A stretch of 64,000 nt of DNA from Companilactobacillus mishanensis (GTDB taxonomy: Bacteria; Bacillota; Bacilli; Lactobacillales; Lactobacillaceae): positions 124,001 to 188,000 of the forward strand of contig NZ_RHON01000002.1 of assembly GCF_003946505.1 (NCBI RefSeq), given 5' to 3'. Numbering within the stretch: position 1 is the first letter of the stretch; each line of letters opens with the position of its first letter. Under the pieces are notes generated by a model. That model was not told the DNA's origin, made no database searches, and saw only the letters and a program-made list of their open reading frames with translations. Positions 53,413 through 61,310 of this stretch are shown piece after piece. Made by a program: the position numbers and the translations under genes.

Positions 53413-54276
53413 ATGAGTATTCCAACAATTAAATTAAACGATGGAAATGAAATTCCAGTAATCGGATTTGGAACATTTCAAATTCCAAGTGATGGTTCTA
53501 CTTACAAAGCAGTTAAACAGGCATTGGACTTTGGGTATCGTCATATTGATACTGCAGTTGCTTACTTTAATGAGGCAGAGGTGGGACAAGCTATTAAAGA
53601 TAGCGGAATTCCACGTGATCAAATTTGGGTAACAAGTAAACTATGGCTTCAAGATTTTGGATATGATGCTGCAGCGAAGGCAATTGATCTTTCATTGGAG
53701 AAATTAGGATTGGATTATATTGACCTTTATTTGATCCACCAGCCTTATGGTGATGTTCCAGGAGCATGGCGTGCTATGGAAGATGCGAAAAAAGATGGTA
53801 AATTGAAATCTATTGGTGTTTCAAATATGACACCAAAAATTTGGAATGAGTTTGTTCCTAAGTTCTCAATAATGCCATCAGTAAATCAAGTTGAATTTAA
53901 TCCATATTTCCAACAAAAAGAATTACGTAAAATTCTTGATAAGGATGATGTTAAACTCGAAGCATGGGCTCCATTAGGTCAGGGTAATCAAAGTTTGATA
54001 CATGACCCTGTAATTACTAAATTGGCTGATAAGTATAATAAAGATGTCGGACAAGTTATTCTGAGATTTGAAAACCAGGAAGGCATTATTGTCTTTCCTA
54101 AGTCAGTGCATGAAAGTCGTATTAAGAGTAATTTGAACATTTTTGATTTTGAACTTACTAACGAAGACATGGAACAAATTAGAGCTCTTGATAAGAATAA
54201 AGGGCAACATGATCCTGATGCCGCTGGCGTTAAGGAAATGCTATTATCATCATTTGATGTTCATGCTGATGACTAA
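53413..54276 (+). CDS. Aldo/keto reductase (2,5-diketogluconate reductase type)
   Basis: A 287-aa NADPH-dependent carbonyl reductase of the AKR5 group. The tetrad is complete: Asp in GYRHIDTAVAY, Tyr of the same block, Lys in VTSKLWLQDFG, His in YLIHQPYGDVPGAWRAMED. The C-terminal phosphate-binding region is IIVFPKSVHESRIKSN. Reduces small aldehydes and diketones; the natural substrate is unknown. GAGGAG lies 8-9 bases before the ATG. Single-gene unit. Confidence 0.9.
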   Translation: MSIPTIKLNDGNEIPVIGFGTFQIPSDGSTYKAVKQALDFGYRHIDTAVAYFNEAEVGQAIKDSGIPRDQIWVTSKLWLQDFGYDAAAKAIDLSLEKLGLDYIDLYLIHQPYGDVPGAWRAMEDAKKDGKLKSIGVSNMTPKIWNEFVPKFSIMPSVNQVEFNPYFQQKELRKILDKDDVKLEAWAPLGQGNQSLIHDPVITKLADKYNKDVGQVILRFENQEGIIVFPKSVHESRIKSNLNIFDFELTNEDMEQIRALDKNKGQHDPDAAGVKEMLLSSFDVHADD

Positions 54277-54279
54277 AAT

Positions 54280-54316
54280 AAAGACGTTGACTGATTTCTC
54301 AGCCAACGTCTTTTTA
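54280..54316. terminator. Bidirectional terminator
   Basis: AAAGACGTTG, CTGA-tttc-TCAG, CAACGTCTTT with T-run, between the AKR and DUF59 genes. Confidence 0.85.
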
Positions 54317-54318
54317 TT

Positions 54319-54618
54319 TTAAACTCCTAAAGATAAACGAGCTATTTTTGTCATTCTATCCTTGGTCCAAACAGGTTCCCAGACCATTTTGAGATTGCAT
54401 TTATCGACGAAATCGAGCGCTTCAACACTTTTTATTACAGTTTGAACAATGCTTTCTCCATATCTACAGCTACGTGTGGGCATTGTCATAGTAACATCAC
54501 AGGTTGTTCCGTTGAGTTCAACATCATAAATCAAGCCTAAATTTACTATATCGATTTCCATGTCAGGATCGATCACGGTTGAGAGTTGTTTCTTTACCAA
54601 TGAAATATTGTCTTCCAT
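54319..54618 (-). CDS. Metal-sulfur cluster assembly factor (DUF59/MIP18)
   Basis: A 99-aa protein of the SufT/PaaD-like family (VKKQLSTVIDPDMEIDIVNLGLIYDVEL), which assists Fe-S cluster maturation. The family's conserved Cys falls in TMPTRSCRYGESIVQTV and the DPE-type motif is DPDME. It stands alone, before a well-formed GGTCTC-rich ribosome region. It could help mature the Fe-S reductase encoded at 24.7 kb, but nothing links them directly. Confidence 0.85.
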   Translation of the reverse strand: MEDNISLVKKQLSTVIDPDMEIDIVNLGLIYDVELNGTTCDVTMTMPTRSCRYGESIVQTVIKSVEALDFVDKCNLKMVWEPVWTKDRMTKIARLSLGV

Positions 54619-54673
54619 AATGAGACCTCCACATCTTGATAAGTTTATTATACTCGCCCGATCAAAAAGATTG

Positions 54674-55189
54674 TTAATTAATTAACAAAGAATATTTTGT
54701 GTAATGTTTACCGTTTGGGATCATGAATGAAACTCGAGCATTTTTGGATTTATCAAGCTGCTTTTTGTCAGTCTGAAATTTAAGGATCAGTTTCATATCT
54801 TTTTTATTTTGTATATCGTGAAAAGTCACGCGATGTCCTAGTTCGTCCGTGGGAAAGGGTTCTGGATGGACTTGACTACTATAAGGTATATTCAGCCAGA
54901 CATTTTCAATGAAATTGTTATTGTTTGCTTTAAATCCAAAATTACTATTTCCAGTTCTCACAACGTGCATCAAAACTGCAATTTCAGTTGTGTCATTGGT
55001 ATTGGTTTTCTTTACATCTAATATTTCAAAATTGATATTGTGAGCTTTAACTAATTTATTTGCTGAAAACATCACTTCTTTAACTGGTCCACGAGTATCA
55101 GCGTTGATGCGATTGTATGAGATAACAAAGGTAACCGATAGCATCAAAGTTACGATGAAAAATAAAATAGGTATCTTATTGCTCTTCAT
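54674..55189 (-). CDS. ABC-operon accessory membrane-anchored protein
   Basis: A 171-aa protein with one N-terminal helix (IPILFFIVTLMLSVTFVISY) and an extracellular beta-rich domain (EVMFSANKLVKAHNINFEILDVKKTNTNDTTEIAVLMHVVRTGNS, DELGHRVTFHDIQ) resembling DUF4352-like immunoglobulin folds by pattern only. The start is the second of two adjacent ATGs, 6 bases after GGTGAGG, within the last codons of the ABC ATPase gene. It is the final gene of a five-gene exporter operon. Function unknown. Confidence 0.65.
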   Translation of the reverse strand: MKSNKIPILFFIVTLMLSVTFVISYNRINADTRGPVKEVMFSANKLVKAHNINFEILDVKKTNTNDTTEIAVLMHVVRTGNSNFGFKANNNNFIENVWLNIPYSSQVHPEPFPTDELGHRVTFHDIQNKKDMKLILKFQTDKKQLDKSKNARVSFMIPNGKHYTKYSLLIN

Positions 55190-55814
55190 CATAAACCTCA
55201 CCATCTTTGACATAGAGACGTCTTGTAGAAATTTCATCGATAAACTTGCTGTCATGAGTTGCGATGATAAAAGTAGAACCAGATTCATTGATTTCTTTAA
55301 TAATAGTAATCAAGTCAGCAATGCTTCCTTTGTCTAGTGCATTTGTAGGTTCATCTAGAACGATAAGCTCATTTTGGCCAAGTAAAGCTTGTGCGATGCC
55401 AAGTTTTTGTTTCATTCCCAATGAAAATTTTCTAACTTTTTCATTTCCCGCCTTATCAAGATGGAAAATTCTCAATAGGTCATAAATTTCATATCTTTCA
55501 ATTCTGGGTTGCAATTTTGCAAGTAGTTCTAAATTTTGAAAGGCATTGAAACCTTCAATCAAACTAGGATTTTCTATCAATATACCTGCTTCTATTGGAT
55601 ATTTATTTTCAACCCTAACTTGTGAGTTCGCAACAGAGATTTGACCTGAAGTGTGAATCAAGCCGAGAATTGCTTTTAAAATCAATGTTTTTCCAGAACC
55701 ATTGATGCCCTCGAGTGTGACAATCTCACCCTTTTGAATCTTAAATGAAACCTGATTGAGGAGGTTTCGTTTCTTCGTAGTTTTAGTTACTGAGTCTAAT
55801 TCGATAAAGTTCAT
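55176..55814 (-). CDS. ABC transporter ATP-binding protein (exporter/immunity type)
   Basis: A 212-aa ATPase, short like those of bacteriocin-immunity and BcrA-type exporters. Walker A is GINGSGKT, the signature KFSLGMKQKLG (the LSGGQ position reads FSLGMKQ), Walker B is LIVLDEPTNALD and the H-loop IIATHDSKF. The C-terminus is DGEVYDEEQ. It must pair with the three membrane proteins encoded upstream; 11 bases separate it from the nearest. Confidence 0.85.
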   Translation of the reverse strand: MNFIELDSVTKTTKKRNLLNQVSFKIQKGEIVTLEGINGSGKTLILKAILGLIHTSGQISVANSQVRVENKYPIEAGILIENPSLIEGFNAFQNLELLAKLQPRIERYEIYDLLRIFHLDKAGNEKVRKFSLGMKQKLGIAQALLGQNELIVLDEPTNALDKGSIADLITIIKEINESGSTFIIATHDSKFIDEISTRRLYVKDGEVYDEEQ

Positions 55815-55825
55815 GTGATTCTCCT

Positions 55826-56557
55826 TTAAGTTAGATCGGAACTGCGGATTAAATAAAGATACAATGCTGAGATCGTAAATATTACAATCATGGTTATGAG
55901 CAGTAATTGTATATTCAACTGACTGTTAAATCTGGACAACATGGTGTTATTGAGAATATTCCATTTATTAGGATTAAAAATAGTGTAGATGAGAATTATG
56001 ATGGGTCCGACAATTGATATTCTCGGTTCAAAAACAGCAATCAAACACTGAACTGTCAGAAGCACGAATATCACTAAGAACAGGATGCTGGCTAAATATA
56101 TTATCAATTGGTTATTGATGATTGAATTTGGATTCAATATTATGTCCGGATCAATTTTGAACAGTAATAAAAATACTAAGAAAGTTGAACATGTATAAAG
56201 AAGAGAAATCAAACTGATCAAAACTAAATTTACAGCTCCCAATTCTAAAGTACTGAATTTTAATCCCCTCAATTTGATTGAGTTAGACTTAGTGACTTGA
56301 TCAATACTATTCATCAATATCAAACCCGGGATCAAAAGATAGCAGAACCATAGTACTGGCAGATGAACTTGTTGTGATTTGATTTCCATGATACTGACAC
56401 CATCAAAGAATTGACTTATCACTGATAAATTTGGATTTTGAAATGTCTGCATTCCTATTAAAATCTCAGCTATGCAAACGATTGAAATAAAAACAAATAG
56501 TCTTTTCTTAATGATTTGGAAGAAGAAAAGCCATTGATTCATTAGTAAACGTAGCAT
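55826..56557 (-). CDS. ABC-exporter membrane subunit 3
   Basis: A 243-aa protein with about six helices (LFVFISIVCIAEILIGM, LPVLWFCYLLIPGLILM, LELGAVNLVLISLISLLYTCSTFLVFLLLF, IIYLASILFLVIFVLLTVQCLI, GPIIILIYTIF, LLLITMIVIFTISALYLYLI). ABC-2-like by topology but without a named family that I recognise. Its start overlaps the previous gene by ATGA. It differs in sequence from subunits 1 and 2. Confidence 0.7.
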   Translation of the reverse strand: MLRLLMNQWLFFFQIIKKRLFVFISIVCIAEILIGMQTFQNPNLSVISQFFDGVSIMEIKSQQVHLPVLWFCYLLIPGLILMNSIDQVTKSNSIKLRGLKFSTLELGAVNLVLISLISLLYTCSTFLVFLLLFKIDPDIILNPNSIINNQLIIYLASILFLVIFVLLTVQCLIAVFEPRISIVGPIIILIYTIFNPNKWNILNNTMLSRFNSQLNIQLLLITMIVIFTISALYLYLIRSSDLT

Positions 56558-57237
56558 TAGAGATCCTTTCGTAGTGACAGCTTGACCATGTTGAATCCTA
56601 AAAATGTTATCAAGATTATCATTAGCAGCATTCTTTGAGCAAAATCAATTGCAAGTTCAGGTGTTGAGAAGTAAAAAATGAATGTCATTATTTTGGCTTT
56701 GTATAGGAAAAATGAAATAAAGTTAATGGCTATCGTGATTAGAAATGAAACTAGTTTTGAGTTAGTAAAGAGATATAGATTCAATTCAATTGCAACTAGG
56801 AAGATTATTACGAATAGCACATACAAACTCGCAAACATTATCAGAGAAAAATTTTGTAAAAATATTGTTTTGACTTCTGAAAAAAGCACTGTGAATGAGA
56901 AAGTTAATATCCATGAAAGCCATAGCGGGACGATAATAAAAAATGATTTAAGCATCATCTGAAATGCAATTACTTGATGAGTTCTTATTAACAATACGTC
57001 ATTTACTCGATACTCTAGATTGATTACCGAAGCAATCAGAACTGTGGGAAATAATCCTAAACTAATAAGGAATGGATCAAAGATATTGGTATATACATCC
57101 AGAAAAAGTGGATTCGAAGATGTCAGGAGATTGGTTCCTGCCAGTCCGATCAATATTATAAGTATAAAAAAATTGACGCCAGTTTTAATTTGTGAAGGCA
57201 AAATAACCTTCTGTTGTTGAAGAATTTTACCAAACAA
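56557..57237 (-). CDS. ABC-exporter membrane subunit 2
   Basis: A 226-aa protein with about six helices (VNFFILIILIGLAGTNLL, LISLGLFPTVLIASVINL, FFIIVPLWLSWILTFSFTVL, SLIMFASLYVLFVIIFLVAIEL, LVSFLITIAINFISFFLY, MLLMIILITFLGFNMV). Overlaps subunit 1 by 11 bases and subunit 3 by 1. No family is recognised. Topology is typical of exporter permeases. Confidence 0.7.
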   Translation of the reverse strand: MFGKILQQQKVILPSQIKTGVNFFILIILIGLAGTNLLTSSNPLFLDVYTNIFDPFLISLGLFPTVLIASVINLEYRVNDVLLIRTHQVIAFQMMLKSFFIIVPLWLSWILTFSFTVLFSEVKTIFLQNFSLIMFASLYVLFVIIFLVAIELNLYLFTNSKLVSFLITIAINFISFFLYKAKIMTFIFYFSTPELAIDFAQRMLLMIILITFLGFNMVKLSLRKDL

Positions 57238-58030
57238 TTTTCTTAGACCGACCTTTCAATATTAGAATCGTTGTGCAAATGATCATTATTAATGTTGATA
57301 TCATGGTTGTTTTTAAATCAATAAATGAGGGTGATTCTTCGCGGATAAAATCAAAAGGTACGTAACTATGATTGTCCGGTAATTTGATAATAATATTCAG
57401 AATAAATAGAAAAATTTGTAAGAACAGCCCAGAAAAAAGTCCCACGAATTTATTTTTACACCATATTGATATTGCAGCCGCAAATGAGGCAAAGAGTCCA
57501 CCCCATAGTGAGGTAAAGATGATTGACGCAATTGCATGAATGAGGGGATGTCGATAATACATCGATACGAATAAGGTATTCTGATCTGAGATTAATAAAT
57601 TACTGTTCAATAAATTATCGGGCTTCAAGTTTGGTAATAAGACAAAGTAACTCACAAAATTGAAAGCCATAGTGATCATTATTACTAGGAATCCACCCAA
57701 GAATGCAGTTAAAATATATCCCAGTATTAAGTGGTCAGTTCGCTTTCTAATTTGAATTTGTTGTATAAAGCCGGAATCCATATCCTCTTTTAAAAGCATA
57801 GAAGTGGGTATACACGCGATTAGCGGCAATAACATAAAGAACATCATGGAACCGGAAAAAAACATGTCTATCGAAAGCCAGCGGGTATATGGGGAATCTG
57901 AGAAGTTATTGCTATTGGTCAAGATAGGGCGTGCGGATTGAATTATTTGTAAGATAGCTAATAGAAACCCACATATCAAAGCTAAAATCAGTGAAGATCG
58001 AACGATGCGTAACTTAAAAAAAATGCTCAT
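57227..58030 (-). CDS. ABC-exporter membrane subunit 1
   Basis: A 267-aa protein with about six helices and a long extracellular loop after the first (SARPILTNSNNFSDSPYTRW), as in ABC-2 exporters of lantibiotic-immunity type. The first helix is LILALICGFLLAILQIIQ. It is the first gene of the operon, reading away from rtpR. AGGAA lies upstream of the ATG. No family is recognised. Confidence 0.7.
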   Translation of the reverse strand: MSIFFKLRIVRSSLILALICGFLLAILQIIQSARPILTNSNNFSDSPYTRWLSIDMFFSGSMMFFMLLPLIACIPTSMLLKEDMDSGFIQQIQIRKRTDHLILGYILTAFLGGFLVIMITMAFNFVSYFVLLPNLKPDNLLNSNLLISDQNTLFVSMYYRHPLIHAIASIIFTSLWGGLFASFAAAISIWCKNKFVGLFSGLFLQIFLFILNIIIKLPDNHSYVPFDFIREESPSFIDLKTTMISTLIMIICTTILILKGRSKKIVW

Positions 58031-58449
58031 CAGGTTATTCCTTCCAAATTTTTTCCAATAAAATCAACGCATATTTTTGAAAATAAAATTTAGTAATCTA
58101 TAAATCACTATTTTTTTATAGTACCATGTAAATTTCACAAAAAGTTATTGAATAAATCATATTGCAATATCAACCTAAGGCCTTGATACATATGGATTTA
58201 TAGTTGCCTATATTTTTATAAAATAACAATTATTAAATAGATTAATAACTAAATTATTAGTGAAAACCATTTCTAAAAAATGCACCAATAAAATTTGATT
58301 AATGTATTGACATTTATCAGTAAATTTGAATTAAAAAATAATTTTTTGACCAAAATAATTTGTGCTTGACAGCGTTACACATAGACGTCATATAGGATGG
58401 GTCGACTGATAAATAATGTTTCACGTCACTTTTCGTAAAAATAATTTTC
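58031..58449. other. AT-rich divergent intergenic region
   Basis: About 420 bases between the exporter operon and the rtpR promoter. It is very AT-rich. TTGACA at 58366-58371 with CATATA 17 bases on is a possible upstream rtpR promoter. No cobalamin-riboswitch B12 box is visible. Nothing else can be supported. Confidence 0.5.
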
Positions 58450-58497
58450 ATACAACATATTGTTAATTAAAATTTAAAGAGATACTATATATGGTAT
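58450..58497 (+). promoter_or_regulatory. rtpR promoter with two NrdR-like boxes
   Basis: Boxes at 58450-58465 (12 of 16 to the NrdR consensus) and 58482-58497 (ATACTATATATGGTAT, 13 of 16) start 32 bases apart, near three helical turns. TTGTTA (58460-58465), 17 bases, TACTAT (58483-58488): the -35 lies in box 1 and the -10 in box 2. Confidence 0.75.
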
Positions 58498-58522
58498 TGA
58501 AAATAATTACGGGGTGAGTTTC

Positions 58523-60769
58523 ATGGATATAATCAAAACAAAAATTGCACTAAGTCAAGAATTTATTGACCAAGTCAAAGAAGAAATTGAACCACACTGG
58601 GGAGAACTCGGTTGGGTAACATATAAGAGAACATACGCACGTTGGATTCCAGAATTGGATCGTACTGAAAACTGGGATGAAACTGTTAAACGTGTTGTTG
58701 AAGGAAACATTAATTTGGATCCTCGTTTAAAGAGTGGCCATATTTCTGACGATGATTATGAAGCATTGGTTGATGAAGCAAAGAACTTATTCAAGCTGAT
58801 TTATGGATTATCAGCCACCCCATCAGGAAGAAATCTTTGGATTTCTGGTACAGAGTATCAAGATAGAAATGGTGATGCTTTGAACAACTGCTGGTTCATC
58901 GCTATCAGACCACAAAAATACGGTGAAAGTCATATTGTTCCAAGTTATTTGGACAAAGAACAAGTAGCTGTATCGATGCCTTATTCATTTATGTTCGATC
59001 AATTGATGAAAGGTGGCGGTGTTGGATTTTCTGTTGTTCCTAGCAATATTAAGCAGATTCCAGCTGTCGACTTTAAAACAGACCTTGTCGTTTTGATTGG
59101 CAAAGAAAGTAAGTCTTACCAAGCAGCAATTGATGAAGGTGCTGTCGATCGTGACGAGTGGATGGCAAACAATGATTTGGACAATAGCCGTTTCTACAAA
59201 TTGCCTGACACAAGAGAAGGCTGGGTAATTGGAAATGCTAATATGATCGATGCTCATTTTGAGTCAACAAATCCAGAGAAACTTAACCAAGTGGTACTAG
59301 ATATAACTGATATTCGTGCACAAGGTGAAAAAATCAAAGGATTTGGTGGAACTGCTTCAGGTCCTGTTCCACTGATCGAAATGTTCAGAGATATCAACGA
59401 AGTTTTGAATAATAAGGTCGGTCAAAGATTAACTTCTGTTGACTGTACTGATATGGGAAATATGATTGGTAAGACTGTTGTTGCAGGTAATGTTCGTCGT
59501 TCAGCTGAGCTTGCTTTAGGTGGAGCTGAAGATGATGACTTCATTACTATGAAACAAGACCAAGAAAAGCTCTATCATCACCGTTGGGCATCAAATAATA
59601 GTGTCGCCGTAGATTCAATGTTTAACGACTATGAACCTGTCGCAGACTCAATTAGACATAATGGTGAACCCGGTATCGTTAATTTGGAATTATCAAAGAA
59701 TTATGGTCGTATTATTGATGTATACCAACCAGATGCTGATCCTAATGTTGAAGGAACTAACCCATGTGGTGAGATCTCATTGAGTAATGGTGAGCCATGT
59801 AATCTATTTGAGGTATTTCCACAAGTTGCCCAAGAACAAGGTTGGGAGCTAGAAGATGCCTTCACACTAGGTACAAGATTCACTAAACGTGTTACATTCA
59901 GTAGCTACGATTGGGAAGTTTCAAGAAATGCCATTGCTGAAAACAGACGTATCGGTGTATCAATGTCAGGTATTCAAGATTGGATCTTGTCAAACTTTGG
60001 ACATCGTGTAGTTACCGGATTTGAAGATTCAGTTGATAAAGAGACTGGAACTAAAATCAAGAAACCAATTTATGATCCTGAAATTGTCTCACGTGTTAGT
60101 GATATGTATCAATCAGTTGTTGATGCTGATAAAGATTATTCAGATACATTGGATTGCAATACTTCAATCAAGCACACAACTGTAAAACCATCAGGAACAG
60201 TTGCTAAATTAGCAGGAGTTTCTGAAGGAATGCATTTCCATTACGCAGGTTATTTGATTCAAAGAATCAGATTCCAAGATTCTGATCCATTATTGCCAGC
60301 ACTGAAGGCTTGTGGATACAAGATTGAACCTGACGTTTATACTAAACACACAATGTGCGTTGAGTTCCCGGTTAAAGCTGCCAACGCTGACGGAAAATAT
60401 TTTGCATCAGCTGGTAATGTTTCAATTGCTGAACAGTTTGCTACACAAGCTTTCTTACAAACATACTGGTCAGATAATGCAGTAAGTTGTACTGTTACTT
60501 TCCAACCAGAAGAGGGCGACCAAATTGCTCCTTTGATGCGTCAATATCGTCATACTACAAAATCAACTTCATTGCTTCCATATAGCGGTGCTGACTTCAA
60601 GCAAGCACCTAAGGAACCAATTGATAAGAAGACATATCTTCAAAAACTATCCGAGATCCATGGAGACGTTGCTGAAGAATTTGCTAAAGAAAATGATAAT
60701 CACGATAAAAAAGATATTGAACTTGTCGACCAATCAGACTGTGCCGGCGGTGCATGTCCTATTAGATAG
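58523..60769 (+). CDS. rtpR: Adenosylcobalamin-dependent ribonucleoside-triphosphate reductase
   Basis: A 748-aa class II reductase, close to the Lactobacillus leichmannii enzyme throughout. It reduces NTPs to dNTPs with a cobalt-carbon radical and works with or without oxygen. The key residues are visible: Cys in ALNNCWFIAIRP (119 region), NPCGEIS holding the thiyl Cys and catalytic Glu, the second redox Cys, and the C-terminal CAGGACPIR pair that re-reduces the active site. GGVGFSV is the specificity region. I start at the ATG in TTTCATGG since it shares GGGGTGAG at proper spacing; a GTG three codons earlier falls inside that ribosome site. Cobalamin must come from outside or elsewhere. Confidence 0.95.
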   Translation: MDIIKTKIALSQEFIDQVKEEIEPHWGELGWVTYKRTYARWIPELDRTENWDETVKRVVEGNINLDPRLKSGHISDDDYEALVDEAKNLFKLIYGLSATPSGRNLWISGTEYQDRNGDALNNCWFIAIRPQKYGESHIVPSYLDKEQVAVSMPYSFMFDQLMKGGGVGFSVVPSNIKQIPAVDFKTDLVVLIGKESKSYQAAIDEGAVDRDEWMANNDLDNSRFYKLPDTREGWVIGNANMIDAHFESTNPEKLNQVVLDITDIRAQGEKIKGFGGTASGPVPLIEMFRDINEVLNNKVGQRLTSVDCTDMGNMIGKTVVAGNVRRSAELALGGAEDDDFITMKQDQEKLYHHRWASNNSVAVDSMFNDYEPVADSIRHNGEPGIVNLELSKNYGRIIDVYQPDADPNVEGTNPCGEISLSNGEPCNLFEVFPQVAQEQGWELEDAFTLGTRFTKRVTFSSYDWEVSRNAIAENRRIGVSMSGIQDWILSNFGHRVVTGFEDSVDKETGTKIKKPIYDPEIVSRVSDMYQSVVDADKDYSDTLDCNTSIKHTTVKPSGTVAKLAGVSEGMHFHYAGYLIQRIRFQDSDPLLPALKACGYKIEPDVYTKHTMCVEFPVKAANADGKYFASAGNVSIAEQFATQAFLQTYWSDNAVSCTVTFQPEEGDQIAPLMRQYRHTTKSTSLLPYSGADFKQAPKEPIDKKTYLQKLSEIHGDVAEEFAKENDNHDKKDIELVDQSDCAGGACPIR

Positions 60770-60777
60770 AAATTCTA

Positions 60778-60815
60778 AGACATATTTGAATGAGAATTCA
60801 GATGTGTCTTTTTCT
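60778..60815 (+). terminator. rtpR terminator
   Basis: AGACATATTTGAAT / ATTCAGATGTGTCT with T-run. Confidence 0.8.
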
Positions 60816-60868
60816 TTACAAAGTACGATTACAGTTGTAAACTGTGTTTTGTAAAGATTACAGATGTA
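60815..60868 (+). promoter_or_regulatory. cop promoter with two cop boxes
   Basis: TTTACA (60815-60820), 17 bases, TAAACT (60838-60843). Cop boxes TACAGTTGTA (60830-60839, on the spacer and -10) and TACAGATGTA (60859-60868), 29 bases apart, match TACANNTGTA. CopY should bind both. Confidence 0.85.
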
Positions 60869-60881
60869 AACGAAGGAAGAG

Positions 60882-61310
60882 ATGGCAATGACAAAAGTTG
60901 AAACGATGAGTAATGCCGAATGGAATGTAATGAGGATTTTTTGGACCTTAGGACAAGCTACCAGCAAAGAAGCAATCATGTACCTTCAGAGAAAAACCGA
61001 TTGGAAAGAAGCCACAATAAAAACTTTGATCATTCGCTTGCAGAAAAAAGGCTTTCTAAAAGCTGACGAAGCGTCTCGACCTTATGTTTATACTCCGTTG
61101 ATTGAAGAATCAGATGCCATTCACGAAAGTGTCAATAATTTATTTGATAGCCTTTGTTGCATGAAAAAGGGTCAAGCTATCGAAGATTTAATCAATAATT
61201 CTGAAATTTCTAAAAGCGATATAAATGATATTATCTCGTTATTAAATAAAAAAATAATTTCTGCCCCAGAGGAAGTTGAGTGTGACTGCCTTGGAAAGGA
61301 GACTGCATGA
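60882..61310 (+). CDS. copY: Copper-responsive repressor CopY
   Basis: A 142-aa BlaI/CopY winged-helix repressor. The DNA-binding domain is residues 8-75 (SNAEWNVMRIFWTLGQATSKEAIMYLQ, then ATIKTLIIRLQKKGFL). The usual CopY metal hook CxCxxxxCxC is reduced to a single CDC near the C-terminus, with an extra CC at residue ~90 (SLCCMKKG). Whether it still releases DNA with Cu(I) is open. Two ATGs in ATGGCAATGACA are possible starts. Its stop overlaps copB (ATGA). Confidence 0.85.
   Translation: MAMTKVETMSNAEWNVMRIFWTLGQATSKEAIMYLQRKTDWKEATIKTLIIRLQKKGFLKADEASRPYVYTPLIEESDAIHESVNNLFDSLCCMKKGQAIEDLINNSEISKSDINDIISLLNKKIISAPEEVECDCLGKETA

Noticed and set aside
58366..58520. Cobalamin riboswitch before the B12-dependent rtpR
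   Set aside because: No B12 box or conserved core is visible. The region is short, and the promoter with NrdR boxes lies only 25-70 bases from the start.
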